A stretch of DNA of 64,000 nt from an uncultured Rothia sp. (GTDB lineage: Bacteria > Actinomycetota > Actinomycetes > Actinomycetales > Micrococcaceae). A program made the translations under genes and the position numbers. Below the pieces are notes generated by a model. The model saw only the letters and a list, made by a program, of their open reading frames with translations, made no database searches and had not been told where the DNA came from. Shown here one piece after another: positions 54,439 through 62,080 of the stretch. The DNA lies in the NCBI GenBank assembly GCA_946222285.1, contig CAMIIP010000002.1, forward strand, positions 248,001 through 312,000, in the 5' to 3' direction. Numbering within the stretch: position 1 is the first letter of the stretch; every line of letters begins with the position of its first letter.

Positions 54439-55209
54439 CTAAGGCGCGGGAACCACCAGCGTGAGGCACCCGGGCTTCCGCGCCCTCGGTAGGGTAAGCT
54501 CTACCTCCCACTGCCTGTTGAGGGCAGCTACGAGGTCTTGAATATTGTTGAGATGGCTCAAACCGTTCTCTACGATAAAACGAGCCAGCAATCCGCGATA
54601 GTGCTTGGCGAAATGCGAAACCACCTTGCGGCCACCGTCAGTCTGAACCTGCTCCACTCGTACTGCAAACGTATGCTCAGGGGCAGGTTTCCACGCGTTA
54701 GCGTAGGCGGCGGAGCGGCAATCAATCACCAGTTGATGAGTAGCCCAGGGAACTAAAACGGGGGAGAGTTCGCCCTTCCAAAAAGTTGCCAGATTGCCAC
54801 AATGACCTAGCTTGACACCCATGGACAAACGATAGGCGGGGATTTCATCTGTCAGCCCTACCGCACCCCATAGCGCTGAGATAATGAGGATCACTCGATC
54901 GGCGTTCTCTTTACCAGCAACCGTCAGCGAAGCATAATCTAGGGCATCAAAGAGCACGCCGCTGTAAATTTCAGAAGCAGGAGCTACCGGCTCAGCAAAA
55001 ATCTGCTGATTTCGCTCTACTTCAGCACTCAGCGTCTTACCCACCTTGAGAACCGAAAGCGCGTCCACTCCCGCACTGACTTTTACCAGCTCTTGCGCAA
55101 CGCGCTCGCGCGCCTCGGTGAGTTCAGGAAAGATTAATTCCGCCAGATCCACCGGTTTCTCGGTATGAGCTGCGGTTTTACCTTCAGAAGGGGGCAACAA
55201 AATAAGCAT
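54439..55209 (-). CDS. yaaA: YaaA/DUF328 peroxide-stress protein
   Basis: A 256-residue protein starting MLILLPPSEGKTA, the YaaA signature. It also has RVILISALWGAVGLTDEIPAYRLSMGVKL and VVSHFAKHYRGLLARF. In E. coli YaaA lowers free iron under peroxide stress and its fold binds DNA; that role is transferred from the family. It converges on the NIF3 gene and is divergent from rnpB. Confidence 0.9.
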   Translation of the reverse strand: MLILLPPSEGKTAAHTEKPVDLAELIFPELTEARERVAQELVKVSAGVDALSVLKVGKTLSAEVERNQQIFAEPVAPASEIYSGVLFDALDYASLTVAGKENADRVILIISALWGAVGLTDEIPAYRLSMGVKLGHCGNLATFWKGELSPVLVPWATHQLVIDCRSAAYANAWKPAPEHTFAVRVEQVQTDGGRKVVSHFAKHYRGLLARFIVENGLSHLNNIQDLVAALNRQWEVELTLPRARKPGCLTLVVPAP

Positions 55210-55235
55210 GCCCTCCAGTGTAGTAAAGTTGGGGG

Positions 55236-55606
55236 TTGAACGGGACGCTCGGGCAATCGCGCGAAGATACGTAAGGTACTTCTCGAGGAAAGTCCGGGCT
55301 CCACAGCACAGAATGGTCGATAACGTCGACTCAGGGTAACCTGCAGGCCAGTGCCACAGAAAAGAAACCGCCTCTACCTTATAGAGGTAAGGGTGAAAAG
55401 GCGAGGTAAGAGCTCACCAGTGCCCCGGGCGACTGGGGTAGCTCGGTAAACCCCATTCGGAGCAAGGTCAAACAGGGCATGAAGTAGGTAGTGCGCCGAA
55501 ATGCCCGGGTAGGCTGCTTGAGCCCTAGAGCAATCTAGGGCCTAGATGGATGATTGCCACTTTTCTTAAAGTACAAAACCCGGCTCATAGAGCGTCCCGT
55601 TCGCAC
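55236..55606 (+). ncRNA. rnpB: RNase P RNA (type A)
   Basis: RNase P RNA removes 5' leaders from tRNA precursors. The ends pair as helix P1: GAACGGGACGCTC (55238-55250) with GAGCGTCCCGTTC (55590-55602). Conserved blocks are visible in order: GAGGAAAGTCCGGGCTCC (55285-55302), CAGTGCCACAGAAA near 55350, GGTAAACCCC near 55446, GAGCAAGGTCAAACAGGG and the 3' ACAAAACCCGGCT. The length (~370) suits the actinobacterial type A form. Confidence 0.95.
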
Positions 55607-55630
55607 ACTCTCTTTACCGGGTTTTGTAGA
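55573..55630 (+). terminator. Possible terminator at the rnpB 3' end
   Basis: CCGGGTTTTGT (55616-55626) is the exact complement of ACAAAACCCGG (55573-55583) inside the 3' part of rnpB. Pairing would compete with the mature RNA fold but could form during termination. Confidence 0.45.
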
Positions 55631-55642
55631 GAAAAACTGATC

Positions 55643-56227
55643 CTAGTTTTCGCTTGAATGCCCAAAAGGATCAGGATCGATTCCCGGAATCCATTGATTT
55701 CCTTCGGCGACCCAGCCCTCTCGCTTAATAACTTTCTTCGCTTTAGCCGTCCATTTTTTGTTGAGACGGTTTACATAGAGTTTGCCATCCAAATGATCAG
55801 CCTCGTGTTGCATCACACGGGCGAACCAACCGGTTGCCTCAAATTGCAGGGGCTTACCCTCAGCATCCAGACCGGAAACATTCACCCAATCAGCTCGCTT
55901 GAGTGGAAAACCATAACCGGGGAAGGATAGGCAGCCCTCTTCTTCCTGCTCCGGATCGGGATCCTGAGCAGATATCTTGCCCAGCGTTAAAATGGGATTG
56001 ATGACGACGCCGACCGGTGCCACGCCGTCCTCATTCTCAAATTTGTAGGTAAACAGGCGTAGCCCAACCCCCACCTGGGGTGCGGCAAGACCCACTCCGT
56101 TAGAGAGCTCCTGAGTCTCATACATATCCTCGATGAGACTTTTCAACTCATCATCAAAAACTCTCACGGGCTGGGCCGGCTGATGTAGCACGGGGTTGCC
56201 GTGAATTACGATAGGGCGAACAGTCAC
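55643..56227 (-). CDS. def: Peptide deformylase
   Basis: Def removes the formyl group from new proteins. The 194-residue metalloenzyme has GVGLAAPQ (44-51), EGCLS with metal-ligand Cys99, and QHEADHLDG with His141, Glu142 and His145. The GTG at 56227 is chosen because AAGGAG ends 5 bases before it and overlaps the earlier in-frame GTG at 56233. Confidence 0.95.
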   Translation of the reverse strand: MTVRPIVIHGNPVLHQPAQPVRVFDDELKSLIEDMYETQELSNGVGLAAPQVGVGLRLFTYKFENEDGVAPVGVVINPILTLGKISAQDPDPEQEEEGCLSFPGYGFPLKRADWVNVSGLDAEGKPLQFEATGWFARVMQHEADHLDGKLYVNRLNKKWTAKAKKVIKREGWVAEGNQWIPGIDPDPFGHSSEN

Positions 56228-56284
56228 TGTCACTCCTTAGATAAAAATAAGATACTTGCTGATGAGCATAAGGATAGATAAAGC

Positions 56285-56319
56285 AAAAGGGTCGTTATGA
56301 AAACCATAACGACCCTTTT
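56285..56319. terminator. Bidirectional hairpin terminator after tRNA-His
   Basis: Perfect 15-bp stem (56285-56299 with 56305-56319; AAAAGGGTCGTTATG and its complement) with an AAAAC loop. On the minus strand it follows tRNA-His by 2 bases and ends in TTTT. Confidence 0.8.
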
Positions 56320-56321
56320 CT

Positions 56322-56398
56322 TGGGGTGATCGACGGGGGTTGAACCCGCGACCTCCTGGACCACAACCAGGCGCTCTGCCGACTGAGCTACGACCACC
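56322..56398 (-). tRNA. tRNA-His (anticodon GTG)
   Basis: On the minus strand: extra G at position -1 facing C73 as required for tRNA-His, acceptor GTGGTCG with CGATCAC, D arm, anticodon stem CCTGG/CCAGG with GTG in the loop, T arm GCGGGTTCAACCCC, and encoded CCA. Confidence 0.95.
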
Positions 56399-56521
56399 AT
56401 GTGCTAAATCTGATAAATTTCTTTATCCGTATTTGGCAACAGAGAATACTTTACTGGAAGAGGAATAAAAACCAAAATTCTCACAGGCCATCTCTACGGT
56501 GATAGTGCTCACTTGTCTAAT

Positions 56522-57142
56522 TTAGTCTAGCTCTTGTCGAGACCCAGAAATTTTCTGAGCAATCACAGCAGCAGCTTTGGAATCAGGACCGGGTGCCTCC
56601 ACAAAAACTGCTTCACGGTAATAGCGCAGTTCATCAATAGAATCACGAATATCACCCAGAGCCCTATGATTGCCAGTCTTGGCAGGGGCATTGTAGTGAG
56701 CTTTAGGGAACCACCGACGGGAGAGCTCCTTGATGGTAGAAACATCAATCACACGGTAGTGCAGGTAGTCGATGAGCTCGGGCATATCACGCACCAAAAA
56801 AGTTTTATCAGTACCGATAGAGTTACCAGCTAACTGAGCCTTGCCAGCCTCCGGTACAAACTCTTGAATATATTCGAGAACCTGACGTTCGGCGTCCTGC
56901 ATTGATATACCTTCATCGAGCTCTTCGAGCAGACCTGAAGTCTTGTGCATAGTAGTCACAAAATCGTTCATCTGCTCTAGAGCCGCAGACTCGGGCTTGA
57001 TGACAACGTCCACACCGCTACCGAGAATATTTAAATCCCCATCTGTCACCAGCGCAGCAACCTCAATCAGGGCATCATTCTGCAAAGACAGACCCGTCAT
57101 CTCGCAATCAATCCATACAATACGTTCATTAGAAATAGACAC
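56522..57142 (-). CDS. orn: Oligoribonuclease
   Basis: Orn degrades 2-5 nucleotide RNAs, including pGpG in some species. The 206-residue DEDDh exonuclease has WIDCEMTGL with Asp12 and Glu14, a middle acidic motif near NSIGTDKTFLVRDM and the HRALGDIRDSI motif with the catalytic His and Asp. The start is GTG. Confidence 0.95.
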   Translation of the reverse strand: MSISNERIVWIDCEMTGLSLQNDALIEVAALVTDGDLNILGSGVDVVIKPESAALEQMNDFVTTMHKTSGLLEELDEGISMQDAERQVLEYIQEFVPEAGKAQLAGNSIGTDKTFLVRDMPELIDYLHYRVIDVSTIKELSRRWFPKAHYNAPAKTGNHRALGDIRDSIDELRYYREAVFVEAPGPDSKAAAVIAQKISGSRQELD

Positions 57143-57302
57143 ACTTCTAACTTACCCTCACCGGCGTATTCATGCTGAAAGCGTGAAACAATACGCCCGC
57201 TTAAAATAATTCGTCTAACACCACAGAATGGACAGCCCGCTGAGAGTCGCTGAATTCGGTAATATCGGGGGAGTTCACTAATTACAGGGGTGCAGGAGCT
57301 TC

Positions 57303-58862
57303 ATGCCTAACAATGAGGTGCAAGACCAAGTCGCTAGTAGGCGAGCAGGTAAACGTTCAAGGTACATTTATGGCAACCCCATGCGTACGGTGCTACTAGG
57401 TACGCTCGGTTCATTGCTGGTGATGTTTGGATCTTTCGGGGTTGGCTGGTTATCCGATGCCTCATCGTTTCAACGACTACCGCTGATTATCTCCCTGCGA
57501 TACAACATCTCAGGCATCATTTTATGTATTGTTTTGTTGGCCATTGGAGGCATGATTATGTGCCGTGAATGGCTGAGGCTGTCCCAGAAATTAGTGGTCT
57601 GGCGGGGAAACGCTAAACGCTACACCTGGCTGGCTATCGCTTTATGGACTCTTCCCCAACTTTTTGCTTTCCCCCTTTTCTCCCGAGACATATTCTCTTA
57701 CTTCGCACAGGGACGCGTTATGCTCAGCGGTCAAAATCCCTATGAAGTCGGCGTTTCGTCTATTAATAATTTCTTTCAATACGGTGCTGACCCCCTATGG
57801 GCTCAGTCACCGCCCCCCTATGGTCCTGTCTTTCTCTGGATCGAAGAGTTCGTTGCCTGGATTGCCGGTACTAACGTTGACGTGGGCATTTATCTCTTCC
57901 GTGGAATTGCAGTCATAGGCGTAGCTCTCATCGCCTACTATGCTCCCAAAATCGCCACCCTGCACGACATCAACGCCACTCGAACTCTGTGGCTCATTGC
58001 TGCGAACCCGCTGTTTATTGCACAGTTTGTCACAGCAGGGCACAACGACGCGCTCATGACGGGTTTGGCTGTAGCTGGCACCTACTACGCAGCAGCACAC
58101 CGTAACTGGAAAGGCGGACTTTTAGGTGCAACCCTCGTGACCATGGCAGTAGCTGTGAAACCTATTGCACTCGTTGTTTTACCCTTTATCGGGCTACTCT
58201 GGGCGGGACACAACGCATCTTGGCCCCGAAAATTTACCTACTGGGCTCTCACCCTTGGCATCGCTGTCATAGAACTGGGAATCATGGGTCTCATCAACGG
58301 CTTCGGCTTCGGCTGGGTGGGCGCACTTTCCACCACCGGCGGCCAGCTCATCTGGTATGCCCCCTTTGGTTTTCTGGCCTTACTAGCCGGTACCATCCTG
58401 ACGCCCCTGCTGGGCGGGGACAGCGCAATTGCGGTTCGAGATCTCGTGGGTAACATCGGAAAATTGATTGGCGTCATGGGGGCGGTGCTGGTGATGTTTA
58501 TCGGACGCGATGAGAAACTCGTGCGCCGTATCGGCTTAGCACTAGGATTTATTGTGGTACTAGCTCCCATGATTCAATCCTGGTATCTTTTGTGGATCAT
58601 TCCCTTCCTAGCCGCCTCTGGAATCCGTACAGACTGGCAACTGGACTTCTATTTCATCACCACGCTTTTCTTTATGATTTACGCTGTTAGCGACCAGCTG
58701 GATGTTTCCCCCTATATCCAGGATTTCGATATGAATATGGGCCGCCTTATCGCCGTCGTCATCTCCCTGGCCTATGCAAGTTATCTAGTCTTTATTGACC
58801 CTGCTACCCGACGGGTACTACGCCCTAGTAAACGCTCTTCGATTTATCAGGTAGTCATCTAG
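57303..58862 (+). CDS. mptB: MptB-like polyprenyl-phosphomannose-dependent mannosyltransferase
   Basis: A GT-C type membrane glycosyltransferase of 519 residues with about 12-13 hydrophobic segments. The first extracytoplasmic loop has PLFSRDIFSYFAQGRVMLSG with the catalytic Arg128-Asp129 of the MptA/MptB family. AGHNDALMTGL and AVAVKPIALVVLP are further family stretches. MptB adds alpha-1,6-mannose to lipomannan in mycobacteria and corynebacteria; Micrococcaceae also make lipomannan, so the same role is inferred. It is monocistronic; the next gene is a tRNA. Confidence 0.82.
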   Translation: MPNNEVQDQVASRRAGKRSRYIYGNPMRTVLLGTLGSLLVMFGSFGVGWLSDASSFQRLPLIISLRYNISGIILCIVLLAIGGMIMCREWLRLSQKLVVWRGNAKRYTWLAIALWTLPQLFAFPLFSRDIFSYFAQGRVMLSGQNPYEVGVSSINNFFQYGADPLWAQSPPPYGPVFLWIEEFVAWIAGTNVDVGIYLFRGIAVIGVALIAYYAPKIATLHDINATRTLWLIAANPLFIAQFVTAGHNDALMTGLAVAGTYYAAAHRNWKGGLLGATLVTMAVAVKPIALVVLPFIGLLWAGHNASWPRKFTYWALTLGIAVIELGIMGLINGFGFGWVGALSTTGGQLIWYAPFGFLALLAGTILTPLLGGDSAIAVRDLVGNIGKLIGVMGAVLVMFIGRDEKLVRRIGLALGFIVVLAPMIQSWYLLWIIPFLAASGIRTDWQLDFYFITTLFFMIYAVSDQLDVSPYIQDFDMNMGRLIAVVISLAYASYLVFIDPATRRVLRPSKRSSIYQVVI

Positions 58863-58927
58863 ATCTGCAGCTTTGCTCTGCTCCCTCGAAATGAGTAATA
58901 TAGGGGAAGTTCATTTCATGAACTTTT

Positions 58928-59000
58928 GCCTCAGTAGCTCAGTGGATAGAGCAGGAGCCTTCTAATCTCTTGGTCGGGGGTTCGACTCCCTCCTGGGGCA
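58928..59000 (+). tRNA. tRNA-Arg (anticodon TCT)
   Basis: Acceptor GCCTCAG with CTGGGGC (one G-T), D arm GCTC..GAGC, anticodon loop CTTCTAA (TCT, for AGA/AGG), T arm GGGGGTTCGACTCCCTC, discriminator A; CCA is not encoded. The anticodon stem GGAGC/TCTCT has a C-T mismatch at 31-39 and a G-T at 27-43. Confidence 0.9.
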
Positions 59001-59008
59001 CATCAAAC

Positions 59009-59047
59009 TGGACGCCGCACCACGCAGGGTGCGGCGTCCAATTTTTT
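59009..59047 (+). terminator. Terminator after tRNA-Arg
   Basis: A 13-bp GC-rich stem (TGGACGCCGCACC at 59009-59021 with GGTGCGGCGTCCA at 59028-59040) followed by ATTTTTTG. Confidence 0.9.
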
Positions 59048-59063
59048 GTGGCGTCCTGCAAAC

Positions 59064-60317
59064 CTAGCTGTTTTTGAATCTCAGGTAATGAACGCCCTCG
59101 GCTTGCGCCTGACTTTTGAACTTCAGAATATTATCCGGATCCAAAAGCGATACCTGTAAATGATCTTTTTGCAACCGATGCAGACCGTCCATCAGCATCT
59201 CGCGCCCCACATTATTTGCTTCGCTGACGCGTGTGAGATCAATAACAACATCCGTGCAGTTGTACTCAATCTCTTCGAGTTGAGAAAGAATTTCTTCTGC
59301 ATTGGAGAATTCGAGTTTTCCTTGAAGCTCAATAATCATTTCGTCAGAAACCTGGCGGACGGCGCGCACGGCGTGGTAACTGTAGGCTTCGGTGTCCATC
59401 ATATGCAGACCAATACGATCTGATAATTCCTTAAATACGCGAAGCCCGCGCACGCTGTTACCTTTTAAATCTAGCGAAGGGGAGAAAACCCCTAATCCCA
59501 GCTGACCGGGCAGAACGCCCACAATTCCACCTGAAACACCTGATTTTGCAGGAATACCTACATCGGCAAACCACGTACCCGAAGCATCGTACATTCCGGC
59601 AGAAACCATCACCGAAAGAACCTGTCGGGCGATGAGGGGTTCTATGACTTGCTCTCCTGTGTAGGGCTGCACACCACCGTTGGAAAGCGTTGCACCCATA
59701 ACGGATAAATCACGGATGGTTACTTTGACGGCACACTGGGCGATATAACCTTCAACCACCTCATGAGCATCCGCTTCAAGCACTCCCAACCCCTTGAGCA
59801 TATGCCCCATAGCAAAGTTGCGTTCGGCGTTCTCTAGTTCAGAGCGGAAAACATTTTCATCGATAGAAAGATCTCTGCCCGCTAAACGAGAGAAGAACTC
59901 TCGTAGATACTCCACGCGGTCATCACGACTAGCCTGACTATCGAGTAATAGTCCATGCACGGCAATTGCACCCACGTTAATCATGGGATTATCGGGGCGG
60001 TTACTATCTTCTTCAATAGAGAGCTCGTTAAAGGCCTCTCCGGAAGGCTCAACACCAATGCGCTCTGCCATAAACTCTTTGCCGTGTTGATGAAGAGCCG
60101 CAGCATAGGCAAAAGGTTTAGAAGCTGACTGAAGCGTGAACTCCACATCGTCATCGCCCACTGAATAGGTTCGCCCTTCAACTGTTGTCATGGCGATACC
60201 AAAAAGTTGGGGGTCAACTCGAGCAAGCTCTGGAATATAGGTAGCAGGTTCACCACCATCGAAGTCTCTGTTGCGGTGAAGGATATCTGCGAGGTAATCA
60301 GTTACGGGACTTTTCAC
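59064..60317 (-). CDS. glsA: Glutaminase fused to a STAS domain
   Basis: The N-terminal ~300 residues are a serine-dependent beta-lactamase-fold glutaminase that converts glutamine to glutamate and ammonia: SASKPF with Ser64 and Lys67, DNPMINVGAIAV, and PAKSGVSGGIVGVLPGQ. The last ~100 residues (EMIIELQGKLEFSNAEEIL ... DVVIDLTRVSEANNVGREML) are a STAS domain. The position normally phosphorylated in anti-sigma antagonists is Asn here, so classical phospho-switching is unlikely. The total of 417 residues exceeds the ~310 of a lone glutaminase. The start is GTG. Confidence 0.92.
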   Translation of the reverse strand: MKSPVTDYLADILHRNRDFDGGEPATYIPELARVDPQLFGIAMTTVEGRTYSVGDDDVEFTLQSASKPFAYAAALHQHGKEFMAERIGVEPSGEAFNELSIEEDSNRPDNPMINVGAIAVHGLLLDSQASRDDRVEYLREFFSRLAGRDLSIDENVFRSELENAERNFAMGHMLKGLGVLEADAHEVVEGYIAQCAVKVTIRDLSVMGATLSNGGVQPYTGEQVIEPLIARQVLSVMVSAGMYDASGTWFADVGIPAKSGVSGGIVGVLPGQLGLGVFSPSLDLKGNSVRGLRVFKELSDRIGLHMMDTEAYSYHAVRAVRQVSDEMIIELQGKLEFSNAEEILSQLEEIEYNCTDVVIDLTRVSEANNVGREMLMDGLHRLQKDHLQVSLLDPDNILKFKSQAQAEGVHYLRFKNS

Positions 60318-60420
60318 GTTTTTACCTTAGCTAACTTGCCTCAGCAGATACAACGCGCCAGCTTCAGTCCGTTTGTTTGACCGCTTTGAAAACGAGATAA
60401 CTTACTTTTGCCCCACCTGG

Positions 60421-60987
60421 TTAGTGTTTACCTACTCGAATAAACCCCAGCGTTTGGGCAGCGGCGCATATGACCGTAGGTCCCCAAAAAGTGATCCCCT
60501 TCTCAGAGAGAAACTTATTGAGTTTCACCGATTCTGGGCAGGTCTTAGGAAGCTGCTCGAAGCTTTCCAGCACAGGAAAGCCTTCAAAATACTGCCTAAA
60601 CTGCCTGGATAAGATTATTTCTTGTTCCACCAATACCCGGGCATTATCTCTGCAAGCTGTAATTTTGCGGCGATTTCTGATGATCGAAGAGTTTCGGCAC
60701 ATCTCATCAATTTCAGAGTCAGTTATCTCAGCCACCAATAGATACTCAAATCCTTTGAAAGCCACTGAAAGCGCCTCACGTTTTTTGAGGACTGTTTGGA
60801 AACCTAACCCCAGCTGAAAAGTCAGTAGACACAACTGTTCGAAAATCCGATTTTCTGTGCAGGGTATATGACTCCATTCCTTTTCAAAATAATCTCGGGT
60901 TTCTTGACCTCTGACCCAGGTGGGAAGAACCTGGTCTTTGACCGATGATAAATAATCTATTCCTATAGATTGCGTAGTTGTATTCAT
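60421..60987 (-). CDS. Degenerate Tag-like (3-methyladenine DNA glycosylase I family) protein
   Basis: This 188-residue protein aligns along its whole length with Tag: YFEKEW for YHDNEW, IFEQLCLLTFQLGLGFQTVLKKRE for the helix containing the active site, SIIRNRRKI for GIIRHRGKI, and LNKFLSEKGITFWGPTVI near the end. But residues essential in E. coli Tag are replaced: the catalytic Glu38 by Leu55, base-stacking Trp46 by Phe63, zinc ligands Cys4 and His17 by Leu21 and Phe34. The C-terminal His/Cys zinc ligands are absent, since the protein ends GFIRVGKH. The helix-hairpin-helix scaffold may be kept for DNA binding without glycosylase activity. It is divergent from the SSB gene. Confidence 0.75.
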   Translation of the reverse strand: MNTTTQSIGIDYLSSVKDQVLPTWVRGQETRDYFEKEWSHIPCTENRIFEQLCLLTFQLGLGFQTVLKKREALSVAFKGFEYLLVAEITDSEIDEMCRNSSIIRNRRKITACRDNARVLVEQEIILSRQFRQYFEGFPVLESFEQLPKTCPESVKLNKFLSEKGITFWGPTVICAAAQTLGFIRVGKH

Positions 60988-61036
60988 GCGGAAAAACTAT
61001 CGTGCCCGCTACCGAAAACACCAGAAAATATTCAAC

Positions 61037-61116
61037 TGTGGATAACTTTGCGTGTGGATTTCGAAATTTTATCCACACCTATAAAAAGTTATGAAAATAA
61101 GGGGTGCTTATCCACA
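61037..61116. promoter_or_regulatory. DnaA-box cluster in the Tag-like/ssb divergent promoter region
   Basis: Three exact DnaA boxes: TGTGGATAA at 61037-61045, TTATCCACA at 61069-61077 and 61108-61116. There is a near match, TGTGGATTT, at 61053-61061. All lie within 80 bases of the 211-base gap between two divergent DNA-binding protein genes. This density suggests DnaA-dependent control; no replication origin genes are nearby. Confidence 0.6.
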
Positions 61117-61198
61117 GAAACAGCACTGTAGCTCTGCAGATAATCGCGGTTTCGGTTTAGCTAAGAGTGTTTACTCATCCCTATTTCAGGAGAACACC

Positions 61199-61759
61199 AT
61201 GACCGATCTAGTCACTATCTGTGCTTTCGTTGCTACCTCACCCAACACCAATAAACTTCCCTCAGGGATTCCCGTCACCAACTTTCGAGTGGCCTCTACC
61301 CCTCGCTGGTGGGATTCCCAACAACAGGTTTTCAAAGAGGGCCAGACCAATTGGTACACGGTTAACGCCTTCCGGGCTCTTGCCCAGCACACCAGTCGCA
61401 GTATTTTTGTGGGTCAGCCCGTCATCGTCACCGGTCGTCTCAACATCAAGCAGTGGAGCAATGAAGACGGGCGTAAGGGAACCAGCGTTGAAATTGACGC
61501 TACCGCCATCGGTCACGACCTTAACCTGGGCACTTCTTCCTTCAACCGCGCTATTCAGCCCGAATCTCAGGAAAATCAGAAAGAACAAACCCCTCAGCAG
61601 ACTCACTCTCCGTATCAGACAACAAACAGCTCTCACCACCAAGCTGACCAATCCAACGCTTACGACAGCAACAGTTCGCAACAGACAAGCCAGCAGGACG
61701 GATCCGGTTTAGTAGAAGGAAACACGCGGGATAACCAGGAGATTGCTGCGATGGTCTAG
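61199..61759 (+). CDS. ssb: Single-stranded DNA-binding protein paralogue
   Basis: Residues 1-110 form the SSB OB-fold (ICAFVATSPNTNKLPSGIPVTNFRVAST, WYTVNAFRALAQHTSRSIFVGQPVIVTGRL). The rest is a Gln/Ser/Asn/His-rich linker. The protein (186 residues) ends DNQEIAAMV, not the acidic DDxIPF tip that normally recruits partner proteins. This points to an accessory SSB, for example one used in DNA uptake or repair, rather than the replication SSB encoded near rpsF and rplI. The ATG at 61199 has CAGGAG upstream; the longer frame to 61091 runs through DnaA boxes. Confidence 0.88.
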   Translation: MTDLVTICAFVATSPNTNKLPSGIPVTNFRVASTPRWWDSQQQVFKEGQTNWYTVNAFRALAQHTSRSIFVGQPVIVTGRLNIKQWSNEDGRKGTSVEIDATAIGHDLNLGTSSFNRAIQPESQENQKEQTPQQTHSPYQTTNSSHHQADQSNAYDSNSSQQTSQQDGSGLVEGNTRDNQEIAAMV

Positions 61760-62080
61760 CAAATTGAGAAGACTCATGCATAAGAACCTTCTAGGAGTCG
61801 AACACAGCGGGCTACCTCTGACCGGGTGGCTGGCGTGAAAACCTTCACGAAAATTACCTGCCTCAACGCGACTTCTGAAACTGCCAGCGACGCGTAATTA
61901 GACATCGCTAGCAGTTTCAGGAGTCGTAAACGTCGGCGGGTGCAGGCTCAAGCATTCGCACATGCTGAAAAGAACAGCAGGACGCCGCGAAAGACCGACA
62001 TCGTACCAACCGATGAATATCACCAGCACAATCTCAGCGAGGACATGGATATTTGAAAGGAACACGGTAGCCTTGAACCT
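61760..62080 (+). other. Non-coding gap with a long hairpin between ssb and ettA
   Basis: No gene is seen in these 321 bases. The main structure is a 21-bp inverted repeat, 61870-61890 with 61905-61925 (core CTGAAACTGC/GCAGTTTCAG), with one mismatch, one G-U pair and a 14-base loop, and no T-run after it. A smaller CGTGAA/TTCACG hairpin precedes it. It could be a structured RNA or ettA leader. AAGGA near 62057 lies too far from the ettA ATG to be its ribosome binding site. Confidence 0.45.

Noticed and set aside
60988..61198. DnaA-box cluster as the chromosomal origin
   Set aside because: Only three or four boxes, no AT-rich unwinding element of note, and no dnaA, dnaN or rpmH nearby.
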